Made by a program: the position numbers and the translations under genes. Of a stretch of DNA of 64,000 nt, positions 35,769-44,895 are shown piece after piece (the first letter of the stretch is position 1; each line of letters begins with the position of its first letter). Below the pieces are notes generated by a model. The model saw only the letters and a program-made list of their open reading frames with translations. It had not been told where the DNA came from and made no database searches. The stretch is taken from assembly GCA_934454405.1 (NCBI GenBank), contig CAKSFN010000011.1, positions 1-64,000 of the forward strand, given 5' to 3'. The stretch is from an uncultured Eubacteriales bacterium. Lineage in GTDB: Bacteria > Bacillota > Clostridia > Oscillospirales > UBA644.

Positions 35769-36515
35769 GTGGGATTTTGCCGTTTGAAAATAACTTCAAG
35801 ACAAAACGAAACGGTAAAAAAAGCCGTTCGTCTTCGTTCCTGTCCGTCCGCCGACGGTTTCATCGTCGAGGGCGCGAGATTTGTCACCGAGATCGCCCCC
35901 GAAAATATCAAAGAGGTTTTTTGTTCCTGTCCCGACGAATTTTCGGATTTTTTTGAAAAACTCGGCGACGTTCCCGTTTATGATGTCACCGAGCCCGTTA
36001 TGGAAAAACTTTGTGGCGTTGTCGGTGCGCAGAAGCTCTGCGCCGTTGTTTCAAAGAAAAACCCCGAAAGACCGAACCGCCTTGTCGTTCTCGACGGCGT
36101 GCGCGACCCCGGGAACGCGGGAACTATCATCAGAACCGCCGCCGCTTTCGGCTTCGGCTGCGTTTTTTCGGACGACAGCGCCAATCCTTTTTCCGAAAAG
36201 GTCGTTCGCGGCACCGCGGGCGCCATCCTGCCCGTTTATATTGAACGCGTAAACCTTTCGGACGCGATTGCCTCTCTTAAAAGGGAAGGCTTTTTGGTGA
36301 TCTCCTCCGAACTTGACGAAACCGCGCGCAAGCTTTCGGATTTTCCGAAGAATGTTGAAAAAATCGCGCTGATCGTCGGAAACGAGGGAAAGGGAGTCAG
36401 CCCCGCCGTGTCCGCGACGGCGAATGAAAAATTGTATATTCCGATTAAAAATACAAATTCTCTGAATGCGGCGGTTGCCGCCGCGATAATGATGCATTAT
36501 TTTTCGGAGGTGTAA
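35769..36515 (+). CDS. TrmH/SpoU-family RNA 2'-O-methyltransferase
   Basis: A 248-residue SPOUT-class methyltransferase acting on 23S rRNA or tRNA. The N-terminal substrate-binding domain precedes the SpoU motifs: GVRDPGNAGTIIRTAAAFG (about 113-131), LIVGNEGKGVSP and IPIKNTNSLNAAVAAAI near the C-terminus. The start is taken as GTG at 35769, preceded by AAGGGGG; an upstream ATG at 35673 would lie outside the transcript. The exact nucleotide target is not known. It is the first gene of a plus-strand operon, 4 nt before dprA. Confidence 0.92.
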   Translation: MGFCRLKITSRQNETVKKAVRLRSCPSADGFIVEGARFVTEIAPENIKEVFCSCPDEFSDFFEKLGDVPVYDVTEPVMEKLCGVVGAQKLCAVVSKKNPERPNRLVVLDGVRDPGNAGTIIRTAAAFGFGCVFSDDSANPFSEKVVRGTAGAILPVYIERVNLSDAIASLKREGFLVISSELDETARKLSDFPKNVEKIALIVGNEGKGVSPAVSATANEKLYIPIKNTNSLNAAVAAAIMMHYFSEV

Positions 36516-36519
36516 AAAG

Positions 36520-37689
36520 GTGAATGAAAAGAACGCCGCGGCATGCCTCTGGCTTTTGAACGCTCTCGGTTACGACCCGAAGAAAACCGCGGATTTTCTT
36601 CTGACTTTTTCCGACCCCGTCGAGGGGTACGAGCTTGCCGTTCGCGGAGAACTTGACTCTGAAATTTTCCCGTGTGCCGATTTTGAGCGGGCAACCTCGA
36701 AAAGCCTTGACGCCTATGCTTCCGATTTGAAGTTTTATGCGGATAAGAACATTGATGTTATCACATTTTACGACAGAGAATACCCGATGAATCTCGCTCT
36801 GTCGGAGATGCCGCCGCCCGTCCTTTTTACGCGGGGAAAAATTCCCGAAACATATAAAGCTCCGTCTGTTTCGCTTGTCGGAACAAGATCCTGCACCCCG
36901 TCCGGCGCAAAGTTTTGCGCGCGGATGGCTTACGGTCTGGCTCTTCACGGCTTTGCCGTCGCAAGCGGAATATCCGAGGGGATAGAGTCCTTTGCTCTGG
37001 CGGGCTCTTTGCAGGCTCCGTCCGCGTGTCCCGTTGCCGTCGTTCCGACCTCTTTGGAGAAAATCTATCCGCGCGAAAGCGAATATTTATGCGATGCAGT
37101 TGCGGAGCGCGGCGCCGTTGTAAGCGTTTTTCCCGCCGAGGCGAAAATACCCATAAGAATGTCTTTCACCGTCGCCAATTACGTCCTCGCGGCGATAAGC
37201 CACGGCACGATACTGTTCGAGGCCGCCTCAAACAGCGGATGTCTTTCCGCCGTCAAAGCGGCAAAACGGCAGGGCAGGCTTTTGTTTGCCGTGCCCGGTC
37301 AGCCGGGAAACCGCGCGTCTGCTTCGGCAAACGAACAGATTAAAAAAGGCGCGCGTATATGCACGGGTCTGAACGACGTTATAGACGCGTATAACGAAGT
37401 ATATTCGCCGCTGTTCGGCGGCAAAATAGAAAAGCTGAAGCAGTCCGAAATCACGGATGAGCGGAAAGCAAGAAAAAAAAGCGAATCGGAAAAGAAAGCG
37501 CAGATAATTTCCTCTCTCGGCGAAACCGAAAGAAAAGTGCTGTCGAGCCTTTCTGCTCCGAAAGGAACGGACGCGCTCTGCGAGGAGCTGGAGCTTTCTT
37601 TTTCCGAAGTGGCGTCCGCTTTGCAGGCTCTTGAAATGAACGGACTTGTCCGCGATACGGAGAGCGGCTATATTTCTTCCGCGGGATAG
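36520..37689 (+). CDS. dprA: DprA/Smf-family protein, diverged
   Basis: A 389-residue member of the DprA family, which protects incoming single-stranded DNA and loads RecA during transformation. The Rossmann-like core is recognisable (SLVGTRSCTPSGAKF, VASGISEGIESFALAGSL, FEAASNSGCLSAVKAAKRQGRLLFAVPGQPG). Several usually conserved positions differ: the SGxAxGIDxxAH motif reads SGISEGIESFAL, and the RNRxIAGLS segment reads VANYVLAAIS. The C-terminal ~80 residues carry a basic linker and a winged-helix domain. GTG start with GGAGG 9 nt upstream. It sits between an RNA methyltransferase and topA, as dprA commonly does. Confidence 0.85.
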   Translation: MNEKNAAACLWLLNALGYDPKKTADFLLTFSDPVEGYELAVRGELDSEIFPCADFERATSKSLDAYASDLKFYADKNIDVITFYDREYPMNLALSEMPPPVLFTRGKIPETYKAPSVSLVGTRSCTPSGAKFCARMAYGLALHGFAVASGISEGIESFALAGSLQAPSACPVAVVPTSLEKIYPRESEYLCDAVAERGAVVSVFPAEAKIPIRMSFTVANYVLAAISHGTILFEAASNSGCLSAVKAAKRQGRLLFAVPGQPGNRASASANEQIKKGARICTGLNDVIDAYNEVYSPLFGGKIEKLKQSEITDERKARKKSESEKKAQIISSLGETERKVLSSLSAPKGTDALCEELELSFSEVASALQALEMNGLVRDTESGYISSAG

Positions 37690-37762
37690 CCCTCCGCCGC
37701 CTCGAATGAGGCGAGAAAGCTTCCCCGTCCAACCTACGTATATGTAAAGGAGAATACGAGAC

Positions 37763-39919
37763 ATGGCGCAAAAAACGACCGCCGCGAAAACGGCGACAAA
37801 AAAGAAGACGGCAAAAACGCCGAGAAAATCAGGAAAATATCTTTTGATAGTCGAGTCCCCGACAAAAGCCAAGACCATAAAAAAATATTTGGGAGACAAA
37901 TATGAAGTACTCTCGTCCGTCGGTCATATAAAGGATCTTCCGTCGTCCCGTCTTGCCGTCGATATCGAAAACGGGTTCAAGCCCGAATTCATCGTTCCGA
38001 GAAAAACGGGAAAAGCGGCGATAATCCGCGACCTTAAAGCGGCGAACGCAAAATATAAAAAAACGTATCTCGCAACCGACCCCGACCGCGAAGGAGAGGC
38101 TATCGCGTGGCATCTGGCGCAGGAGCTCGGTCTTGATGTGAACGACGATATACGCGTCACTTTCGACGAGATCACGAAAAAAGAGGTTACGAAGAAGATC
38201 GCCGAGCCGACGAAGATAGACATAAACCTCGTCAACGCGCAGCAGGCGCGCCGCGTGCTTGACAGAATAGTGGGCTATAAGCTCAGCCCGTTCCTCTGGC
38301 ATAAAGTCAAGAGGGGGTTGAGCGCGGGTCGCGTGCAGAGCGTTGCGACGAAGATGGTGGTTGACCGCGAAAATGAGATAAGAGCGTTTGTTCCCCGTGA
38401 ATTCTGGAACCTTGACGCGGTTTTTGCAAACGGCGCAAGAACGTATAAGGCGCGTTTTGTTTCAAAAGGAAAAACAAAGGAGATCGGAAGCAGGGAGACT
38501 CTTGACAAAATTCTCGACGGTCTGAAAAACGCCGATTTCGTGGTGTCCGACGTCAAGAAACAGGAAAAAATAAAGTCTCCGAAGCCGCCCTTCACAACAA
38601 GCTCGATGCAGCAGGACGCGTCCGCAAGGCTCAATATGCGTCCGTCGAAAACGATGTCCGTCGCGCAAAGCCTTTTCGAAGGTATCGACCTCGCGGGCGA
38701 GGGGCTGACGGGTATGATAACCTATATGAGAACAGACTCACTCCGCGTTTCGGACGATGTCAAGATTCAGGCAAGGGAGAAGATCGCGGCTCTTTACGGC
38801 AGGGAATTTGTTCCGCCGACGCCGCGAACATATAAATCAAAAGCCAATGCGCAGGACGCGCACGAGGCGATCCGCCCGACCTCCGTTGAGCTGACGCCCG
38901 AAAGGGTTCGCACGTCAATGACGAACGAGCAGTACAGGCTTTATAAGCTTATCTGGGAGCGTTTTGTCGCTTCGCAGATGGCGTCCGCCGTTTACGACAC
39001 CGTGACCGCGGATATCGAGGCGAACGGCTGCGTTTTCAGGGCGACGGATTCCAAGCTCCGCCAAAAGGGCTTTACCGTGCTTTACAATTACGCGGACGAG
39101 GAAGAAGAAAAATCGGGCAGACTTCCCAATCTCGAAAAAGGACAGACGCTGCCTTTCAAGGAGTTCGAAAGCGAGCAGAAATTCACCCAGCCGCCCTCGA
39201 GATATACCGAAGGATCTCTTATCAAGGCGCTTGAGGACAACGGCATAGGCAGACCTTCGACCTATGCGACGACCGTTTCGACGATAATCGAAAGACATTA
39301 TGTTGAAAGAAACGGAAAAATTCTGCACCCGACCGCTATCGGCGAAGTTACCACCGATGTTATGAACGACAATTTCAAGGATATCGTGGATATGGGCTTC
39401 ACCGCCGATATGGAAACGAAACTTGACGGCATCGAGCACGGACAGAAGACGTATCTTGAAGTGCTGAACAGCTTTTACGGTCCTTTTGAAAAGGAGTTGA
39501 ACGAGGCGGAAAAGAAGCTGGACGGCGTTCATATAAAGATCCCCGACGAGGAAAGCGACGAGGTTTGCGAGCTCTGCGGCGCGAAAATGGTTTATAAGGT
39601 CAGCAGATTCGGAAAATTCCTCGCTTGCCCGAACTATCCGAAGTGCAGAAACACGAAGTCGATAGTTAATTACGCCGACGGCGCGTGCCCGAAGTGCGGC
39701 GCAAAGCTCATTATGAAGCGGAGCGCAAAGGGAAAGACGTATTTTGCCTGTGAAAACAAGGACGCCTGCGGCTTTATGACATGGAACACTCCGACGAAGT
39801 CCGTCTGCCCGAAGTGCGGAAAAACGCTTTTCAGAAAGATAGGGAAAACGGTCGTCTGCGAAAATCCCGAATGTGATTATACCGCGAAAAGCGAGAAAAA
39901 AACGAATGAAGAAGGCTAA
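37763..39919 (+). CDS. topA: DNA topoisomerase I (type IA)
   Basis: Relaxes negative supercoils by a transient 5'-phosphotyrosine break. It has 718 residues: a basic, Ala/Lys/Thr-rich leader, the Toprim domain (LLIVESPTKAKTIKKYL; ATDPDREGEAIAWHL), the catalytic tyrosine in TYMRTDSLRVS (about 320), and three C-terminal zinc ribbons (CELCGAKM..CPNYPKC, CPKCGAKL..CENKDAC, CPKCGKTL..CENPEC). RBS AAAGGAG precedes the ATG. It overlaps trmFO by 14 nt. Confidence 0.98.
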   Translation: MAQKTTAAKTATKKKTAKTPRKSGKYLLIVESPTKAKTIKKYLGDKYEVLSSVGHIKDLPSSRLAVDIENGFKPEFIVPRKTGKAAIIRDLKAANAKYKKTYLATDPDREGEAIAWHLAQELGLDVNDDIRVTFDEITKKEVTKKIAEPTKIDINLVNAQQARRVLDRIVGYKLSPFLWHKVKRGLSAGRVQSVATKMVVDRENEIRAFVPREFWNLDAVFANGARTYKARFVSKGKTKEIGSRETLDKILDGLKNADFVVSDVKKQEKIKSPKPPFTTSSMQQDASARLNMRPSKTMSVAQSLFEGIDLAGEGLTGMITYMRTDSLRVSDDVKIQAREKIAALYGREFVPPTPRTYKSKANAQDAHEAIRPTSVELTPERVRTSMTNEQYRLYKLIWERFVASQMASAVYDTVTADIEANGCVFRATDSKLRQKGFTVLYNYADEEEEKSGRLPNLEKGQTLPFKEFESEQKFTQPPSRYTEGSLIKALEDNGIGRPSTYATTVSTIIERHYVERNGKILHPTAIGEVTTDVMNDNFKDIVDMGFTADMETKLDGIEHGQKTYLEVLNSFYGPFEKELNEAEKKLDGVHIKIPDEESDEVCELCGAKMVYKVSRFGKFLACPNYPKCRNTKSIVNYADGACPKCGAKLIMKRSAKGKTYFACENKDACGFMTWNTPTKSVCPKCGKTLFRKIGKTVVCENPECDYTAKSEKKTNEEG

Positions 39920-41213
39920 TGTCGTCGGCGCGGGGCTTGCGGGCTGCGAAGCGGCTTATCAGCTTGCGAAAAGAGGCGTAAAAGTCCGCCTTTTCGAGAT
40001 GAAGCCGTCGAAGCGCACACCCGCCCATTCGAGCAACGATTTCTGCGAGCTCTGCTGCTCCAATTCTTTGCGCGCGGAGGGCTTGAAAAACGCCGTCGGG
40101 CTGTTGAAAGCGGAACTGAAAGAGCTTGACAGTCTCGTTATCCGATGCGCCTATGAAAACGCCGTTCCCGCAGGCGGAGCGCTTGCCGTTGACCGCGAAG
40201 GGTTTTCCGCCGCCGTTACGCGGGCGATAAAAGAAAACGAAAATATCGAGGTCGTTGAAGAGGAGGTAACTTCTCTTGACTTTGAAGACAATACCGTTAT
40301 CGCGTCGGGGCCGCTGACAAGCGACGCGCTGAGCGAAAAGATAACAGAGTTTTTCGGCGCGGAGCAGCTGCATTTTTTCGACGCCGCAGCGCCCATCGTT
40401 ACGGCGGACAGCATAGATATGTCGAAAGCGTTTTTCGCTTCCCGTTACGGAAAAGGAACGCCCGATTACATAAACTGTCCGATGACGAAAGAGGAATACG
40501 ACGCGTTTTACAACGAACTTATCAACGCCGGACAGGCGGAGCTTCACGGCTTTGAGGACAGCGGAGTTTTTGAGGGCTGTATGCCCGTCGAGGTTATGGC
40601 GCGCAGAGGCAGAGACACTCTGCTTTTCGGTCCCTTAAAGCCTGTCGGACTTGTTGACCCGAGAACGGAAAAACGTTCGGAAGCGGTCGTTCAGCTGCGA
40701 AAGGACAATGCCGCGAGTTCTCTTTACAATATCGTCGGCTTTCAGACACACTTGCTTTTCGGCGAACAGAAGCGCGTATTTTCAATGATTCCGGGGCTTG
40801 AAAACGCCGAGTTTGTCAGATACGGAGTTATGCACAGAAACACTTTTCTGCGCTCTCCCGGGCTGCTGACGGCAACCTATGAGGCAAAAAAGAAAAAAGG
40901 TCTTTTCTTTGCGGGGCAGATGACCGGCGTCGAGGGCTATGTCGAAAGCGTCGCCTCCGGGTTTGTCGCAGGCGTCAACGCCGACCCCGGCAGAACGGAG
41001 CCTTTCGTGTTCCCCGCCGAAACGGCATTGGGCGCGCTTGCGAATTACATCTCAACCGCCGACCCGAAAAATTTCCAGCCGATGAATGTTAATTTCGGTA
41101 TATTTCCCCCGCTCGAATTTACGGGCAAAAAGGTCAAAAAAGCGGATCGCAAGGAGATTTACTCATTGCGAAGCCTTGAAATAATCAAAAAAATCGGAGA
41201 AGAGCTGTTATGA
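39906..41213 (+). CDS. trmFO: tRNA U54 5-methyltransferase TrmFO
   Basis: A folate- and FAD-dependent enzyme that makes ribothymidine at position 54 of tRNA using methylenetetrahydrofolate. The 435-residue product starts MKKANVVGAGLAGCEAAYQLAKRGV, a dinucleotide-binding motif, and contains TPAHSSNDFCELCCSNSLRAEGL-type family sequence and the conserved cysteine region. ATG at 39906 lies inside the topA 3' end (14-nt overlap); a longer in-frame start at 39873 lacks family similarity. It overlaps plsX by 4 nt. Confidence 0.97.
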   Translation: MKKANVVGAGLAGCEAAYQLAKRGVKVRLFEMKPSKRTPAHSSNDFCELCCSNSLRAEGLKNAVGLLKAELKELDSLVIRCAYENAVPAGGALAVDREGFSAAVTRAIKENENIEVVEEEVTSLDFEDNTVIASGPLTSDALSEKITEFFGAEQLHFFDAAAPIVTADSIDMSKAFFASRYGKGTPDYINCPMTKEEYDAFYNELINAGQAELHGFEDSGVFEGCMPVEVMARRGRDTLLFGPLKPVGLVDPRTEKRSEAVVQLRKDNAASSLYNIVGFQTHLLFGEQKRVFSMIPGLENAEFVRYGVMHRNTFLRSPGLLTATYEAKKKKGLFFAGQMTGVEGYVESVASGFVAGVNADPGRTEPFVFPAETALGALANYISTADPKNFQPMNVNFGIFPPLEFTGKKVKKADRKEIYSLRSLEIIKKIGEELL

Positions 41214-42235
41214 AAATCGTAGTAGACGGGATGGGCGGAGACAACGCTCCCGTTGAAATTCTTAAGGGCTGCGCGCTTGCCGTCAGGGAATACGGCGTTG
41301 AAATAATAATTACGGGAGACGAAGCGCAGATTAAAAAAGCCGCCGAAGAAAATTCGGTGGATATGACGGGAATAACCGTCGAGGCCGCCGACGGAATTAT
41401 AACCATGGAAGACAATCCGTTGAGCCTGAGGACGGAGAAAAAGAATTCATCGCTCGGAAAGGCGTTTCAGATTCTTAAAAAAGGCGAAGCGGATGCTCTC
41501 GTCGGCGCGGGCAACAGCGGCGCACTTCTTGTCGGAGCAACGATAATCGCGGGCAGAATCAAGGGCGTAAACCGCCCTGCTTTCGCGGCGGTCTTTCCCG
41601 GCGCGGACGGATATACCATGCTGCTTGACAGCGGCGCAAATGTTGAATGTACACCGCACCAGCTCGAACAGTTCGCGCTGCTCGGAAGCGTTTATATGGA
41701 AAAAATGTTCGGCATCGCTTCTCCGCGCGTCGGGCTTGCGAACAACGGAACGGAAGCGACGAAGGGGACTGATCTTTACAGGCAGACCCATGCTCTTCTC
41801 GAAAAGAACGGGCATATCAATTTTGTCGGGAACGTCGAGGGCAGAGCCCTTATGGCGGGCGGCGCGGACGTTATCGTCGCCGACGGCTTTGCGGGAAATC
41901 TGATGCTGAAAAGCGCGGAGGGCGCGGCAAAGTTTATGACAAAGGAACTGAAAAATCTGTTTTCGGGGTTTGCCGGAAAAATTGCCGGCGCGCTTGTTCT
42001 GAAAAAGATAAAATCCATGAAAAAACGTCTTGACGTCAAAGAGATAGGCGGCGCACCCATTCTCGGAAGCGCGAAATGCGTTGTCAAGGCGCACGGCAAC
42101 AGCGACGCGAAAGCGTTTTCAAGCGCTGTAAGACAGGCAAGAGACTACGCTTCTTCCGGTATAATCGAAAAGGTTTCCGCCGCGATGGCGGAAATGCAGG
42201 CGGATAAAAAAGCGGAGGAAAACGCCGATGCTTGA
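41210..42235 (+). CDS. plsX: Phosphate acyltransferase PlsX
   Basis: Makes acyl-phosphate from acyl-ACP, the first step of the PlsX/PlsY phospholipid pathway. The 341-residue product begins IVVDGMGGDNAPVEILKG, the family signature, and contains GNSGALLVGATIIAGRIKGVNRPA and ADGFAGNLMLKSAEGAA. Length is normal. It overlaps trmFO by 4 nt and the acyl-carrier-like gene by 8 nt, so translation is coupled on both sides. Confidence 0.98.
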   Translation: MKIVVDGMGGDNAPVEILKGCALAVREYGVEIIITGDEAQIKKAAEENSVDMTGITVEAADGIITMEDNPLSLRTEKKNSSLGKAFQILKKGEADALVGAGNSGALLVGATIIAGRIKGVNRPAFAAVFPGADGYTMLLDSGANVECTPHQLEQFALLGSVYMEKMFGIASPRVGLANNGTEATKGTDLYRQTHALLEKNGHINFVGNVEGRALMAGGADVIVADGFAGNLMLKSAEGAAKFMTKELKNLFSGFAGKIAGALVLKKIKSMKKRLDVKEIGGAPILGSAKCVVKAHGNSDAKAFSSAVRQARDYASSGIIEKVSAAMAEMQADKKAEENADA

Positions 42236-42458
42236 AAAAATAGCCGCGATAATCGAGGATATTTTCGAATACGACGCGTCGAAGGTGACGGAGGAAACGG
42301 ACTTTGACGACGACCTTTATGCGGACATAGAGGATATGCGCGAGGTTTTTATGGCGGTTGAAGAGGAGTTCGGCATAACGACCGAGGAAGAGGATATATA
42401 TTCGGTCGTGAACGTCAAAGACCTTGAAATCTACATAATGATGAGACGCGCAAAATAA
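42228..42458 (+). CDS. Acyl-carrier-protein-like protein lacking the phosphopantetheine serine
   Basis: A 76-residue acidic protein with the four-helix pattern of an ACP: ASKVTEETDFDDDL, then helix II DMREVFMAVEEEFGI and the final EEDIYSVVNVKDLEIYI. The family's DSL motif at the start of helix II is replaced by D-I-E (residues 33-35), so the serine that carries the 4'-phosphopantetheine arm is isoleucine 34 (codon 42327-42329, ATA). It cannot be a normal carrier. Position between plsX and rnc is where acpP usually lies, so it is probably a diverged descendant, perhaps a binding partner of PlsX. The frame is intact and not a pseudogene by sequence. Confidence 0.85.
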   Translation: MLEKIAAIIEDIFEYDASKVTEETDFDDDLYADIEDMREVFMAVEEEFGITTEEEDIYSVVNVKDLEIYIMMRRAK

Positions 42459-42475
42459 CTTTCGGGAGACATACG

Positions 42476-43156
42476 ATGAATACCGATATTTCCGTTCTCG
42501 AAAAAGAGATAGGCTACACTTTCAAAAATAAAGAATTATTGCTGACGGCGCTGACGCACTCGTCTTTTTATAACGAGAACAAAAGCCTTCGCCCGTGCAA
42601 CGAAAGGCTTGAGTTTCTCGGAGACGCGGTTTTGAGCGTTATTTCCGCCGAATATCTTTACGAATGCGACACGGGCAACGAAGGTGAGCTTTCAAAGGTT
42701 CGCGCCGCGCTTGTCTGCGAGGAGGCGCTTTTCGAATACGCGGAAACGCTTGAACTTGGCGGCTTTCTTTTTCTCGGCAGAGGCGAGGAGGCGGCAGGAA
42801 GAACAAGAAAATCCACCGTTGCGGACGCCACGGAAGCGCTGCTCGGGGCAATATATCTTGACAGCGGTTTTGAAGACGCGAAAAAATTCATTCTTCCGTT
42901 TTTGAAAGAAAAATTCAAAAAAATAAGCAAGGTCTGCGATTACAAAACGGTTTTGCAGGAGATCGTGCAGAAAAACAAGGGCGAAAAGCTTTCTTATGAG
43001 ATAGTTTCCGAATCGGGACCCGCGCATGACCGCAGCTTTGTCTGCGACGTGCTTATAAACAGCAACCATATCTCGTCGGGCAGAGGAAAATCAAAAAAGG
43101 CGGCGGAACAGGAAGCCGCGCGCGCCGCGCTTGAACTTATGGGAGTGAAGGCGTGA
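42476..43156 (+). CDS. rnc: Ribonuclease III
   Basis: Cleaves double-stranded RNA in rRNA processing and mRNA turnover. The 226-residue product has the nuclease signature ERLEFLGDAVLSV (about 42-54), the second metal site DATEALLGAIYLDSG, and a C-terminal double-stranded-RNA-binding domain (about 150-226, SSGRGKSKKAAEQEAARAAL). It overlaps the radical SAM gene by 4 nt (GTGA). Confidence 0.98.
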   Translation: MNTDISVLEKEIGYTFKNKELLLTALTHSSFYNENKSLRPCNERLEFLGDAVLSVISAEYLYECDTGNEGELSKVRAALVCEEALFEYAETLELGGFLFLGRGEEAAGRTRKSTVADATEALLGAIYLDSGFEDAKKFILPFLKEKFKKISKVCDYKTVLQEIVQKNKGEKLSYEIVSESGPAHDRSFVCDVLINSNHISSGRGKSKKAAEQEAARAALELMGVKA

Positions 43157-44157
43157 GACACGCGTCCGTTTCCGTTTTCGTGCCGCACTTGGCTTGCCCG
43201 AACGACTGCGTTTTCTGCAATCAGAAGCGAATAGCGGGAAAAGAAAAGCCCGTCGCCGATATCGACGGATTTCTTGCGGCGGCTTGCGAGAACATTTCAG
43301 ACCGCTTCGACGAGGTCGATATTGCATTTTTCGGCGGAAGTTTTACCGGCATTGAAGAGCCCGAAATGCGCAGATACCTTGCCGCCGCGGCGAAAGCGAG
43401 AGAAAAATACAAAAAGATAACGGGAATACGCCTTTCGACGCGTCCCGATTATATTTCGGAGCATATTCTGGATGTTTTGGAGGAATACGGCGTGACGACC
43501 GTCGAGCTCGGCGTTCAGAGCATGAGCGACGGCGTTCTTGCGGCTTCGAGACGCGGTCATACCTCCGCCGATACCGAAAAAGCGGTAAATCTCATAAAAA
43601 AACGCGATTTTCCTCTCGTTTTGCAGTTTATGCCCGGTATGCCGAAGGATACGGACGAAACGATTTTTGCAACTGCCGAAAAAATCCTTGAAATGAGACC
43701 CGACGGCGTTCGGATATACCCGTGTGTCGTCATAAAGGACACGGAACTTGAGAGCCTTTATCTGCGCGGAGAATTTGAGCCGCTTTCGGTCGAAAAAGCC
43801 GCCGATATTTGCGCCGTACTTATTCCGAGATTCGAAAAGGAGGGCGTAAAAGTCATCAGAACGGGACTTCACGGCTCCGATCTCGTAAAAACGCAAAGCG
43901 TCGTGGCGGGACCTTTCCATCCCGCGTTCGGAGAGATTGTTTATTCGAAAATTTATTTGAAAAACGCGATTTCTCTGCTTGAAAAAAATCCGCCGAAGTC
44001 TGACGTCGCGCTTTTTGTCGCGAGCGGCAAAAAGTCGCAGATGACGGGTCAGAAGAGGGGAAATCTTGAAATACTGAACAAAAAATACGGAGTACGCTTC
44101 TTCGTTTTCGAAGACGGCGCGCTCAAAGAATTTGAAGTCGGGAGTGAAACGATATGA
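43153..44157 (+). CDS. Radical SAM protein, Elp3/YhcC-like
   Basis: A 334-residue radical SAM enzyme. The cluster motif is CPNDCVFCNQ (CxxxCxxC, about 13-22), followed by the glycine-rich FFGGSFTGIE and RPDYIS strands typical of Elp3-like or TIGR01212-type proteins. Substrate unknown; no acetyltransferase domain is present. GTG start at 43153 overlaps the rnc stop. Genes of this type are often found right after rnc in Clostridia. Confidence 0.88.
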   Translation: MRHASVSVFVPHLACPNDCVFCNQKRIAGKEKPVADIDGFLAAACENISDRFDEVDIAFFGGSFTGIEEPEMRRYLAAAAKAREKYKKITGIRLSTRPDYISEHILDVLEEYGVTTVELGVQSMSDGVLAASRRGHTSADTEKAVNLIKKRDFPLVLQFMPGMPKDTDETIFATAEKILEMRPDGVRIYPCVVIKDTELESLYLRGEFEPLSVEKAADICAVLIPRFEKEGVKVIRTGLHGSDLVKTQSVVAGPFHPAFGEIVYSKIYLKNAISLLEKNPPKSDVALFVASGKKSQMTGQKRGNLEILNKKYGVRFFVFEDGALKEFEVGSETI

Positions 44158-44894
44158 AAAAATACACTTTTCTCGGTCTTGCCGTTCTGGCTCTTATTCC
44201 GACCGTCGCGCAAACCGTCGAGCTGACGGGAAAAACAATATATATCTCTGTTCTTCCCGCGTTCGCGGGCTTGCTCCTGATTTTTTTCGGAACGGAAAAA
44301 CTCAGCTATAACAACCGTTTTATGAAGTCCGTCTGCGGTGCCTCTGCCGCTATTGCCGTTCCCGCGTTTATCGCGGCGGCGGCGCAGCTTTATCCTTATT
44401 ATCTGCCCTATGTTTTCTCGTCCGAGAGCGGCGGAAAAAGGTTTTTTGCGACTGTTATCAAAATCTGCGCGGACGTTTATGACAGGGGACAGTATGTTTT
44501 CTTCGGGCTTTCCTCTCTTTATCTTGCTCTCGTTCTCTCCGCCTTTGCCTCGGAGATGAAGCACCGTTCTGCAACTGCGAAGGCTTCCTCGGAGTTTTCT
44601 CACAAGGATGCTTACGGCGACAGACATTATTCCGGAAAAGCTTACGGCATCTACACCGTCGTATGCTCCGTTTTCACCGTCGTTTTTGCTGTTGTCGGAG
44701 CGCTTTATATCGTCAATCAGTTCCTTGACGGCGCGATAAGCGTCCGGTGGCTTGAATTCGACATAAGGCTTGAAGTCCTTCTTTTGCCCGTCGGAGCGGC
44801 TTTTCTTCCGTTCGCGTACACCGCGGTCGGAATGTTGAGCGACAGGCGGCGCGAGGACAGGCTCAGAGAAAAGGCGGAAGCGGAGAACGGCTGA
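44154..44894 (+). CDS. Integral membrane protein, unknown
   Basis: A 246-residue protein with about six hydrophobic segments (around 5-20, 28-45, 58-82, 105-125, 160-185, 205-230) and a charged C-terminus. I do not recognise it. It overlaps the radical SAM gene by 4 nt and is followed after 1 nt by a TetR-type regulator, so the two may form a small module added to the end of the rnc operon. A transporter-like or signalling role cannot be told from sequence. Confidence 0.7.
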   Translation: MKKYTFLGLAVLALIPTVAQTVELTGKTIYISVLPAFAGLLLIFFGTEKLSYNNRFMKSVCGASAAIAVPAFIAAAAQLYPYYLPYVFSSESGGKRFFATVIKICADVYDRGQYVFFGLSSLYLALVLSAFASEMKHRSATAKASSEFSHKDAYGDRHYSGKAYGIYTVVCSVFTVVFAVVGALYIVNQFLDGAISVRWLEFDIRLEVLLLPVGAAFLPFAYTAVGMLSDRRREDRLREKAEAENG

Positions 44895-44895
44895 T

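Noticed and set aside
37697..37712. GCCTC/GAGGC hairpin between dprA and topA as a terminator
   Set aside because: Five-bp stem with no T-run; the genes look co-transcribed.
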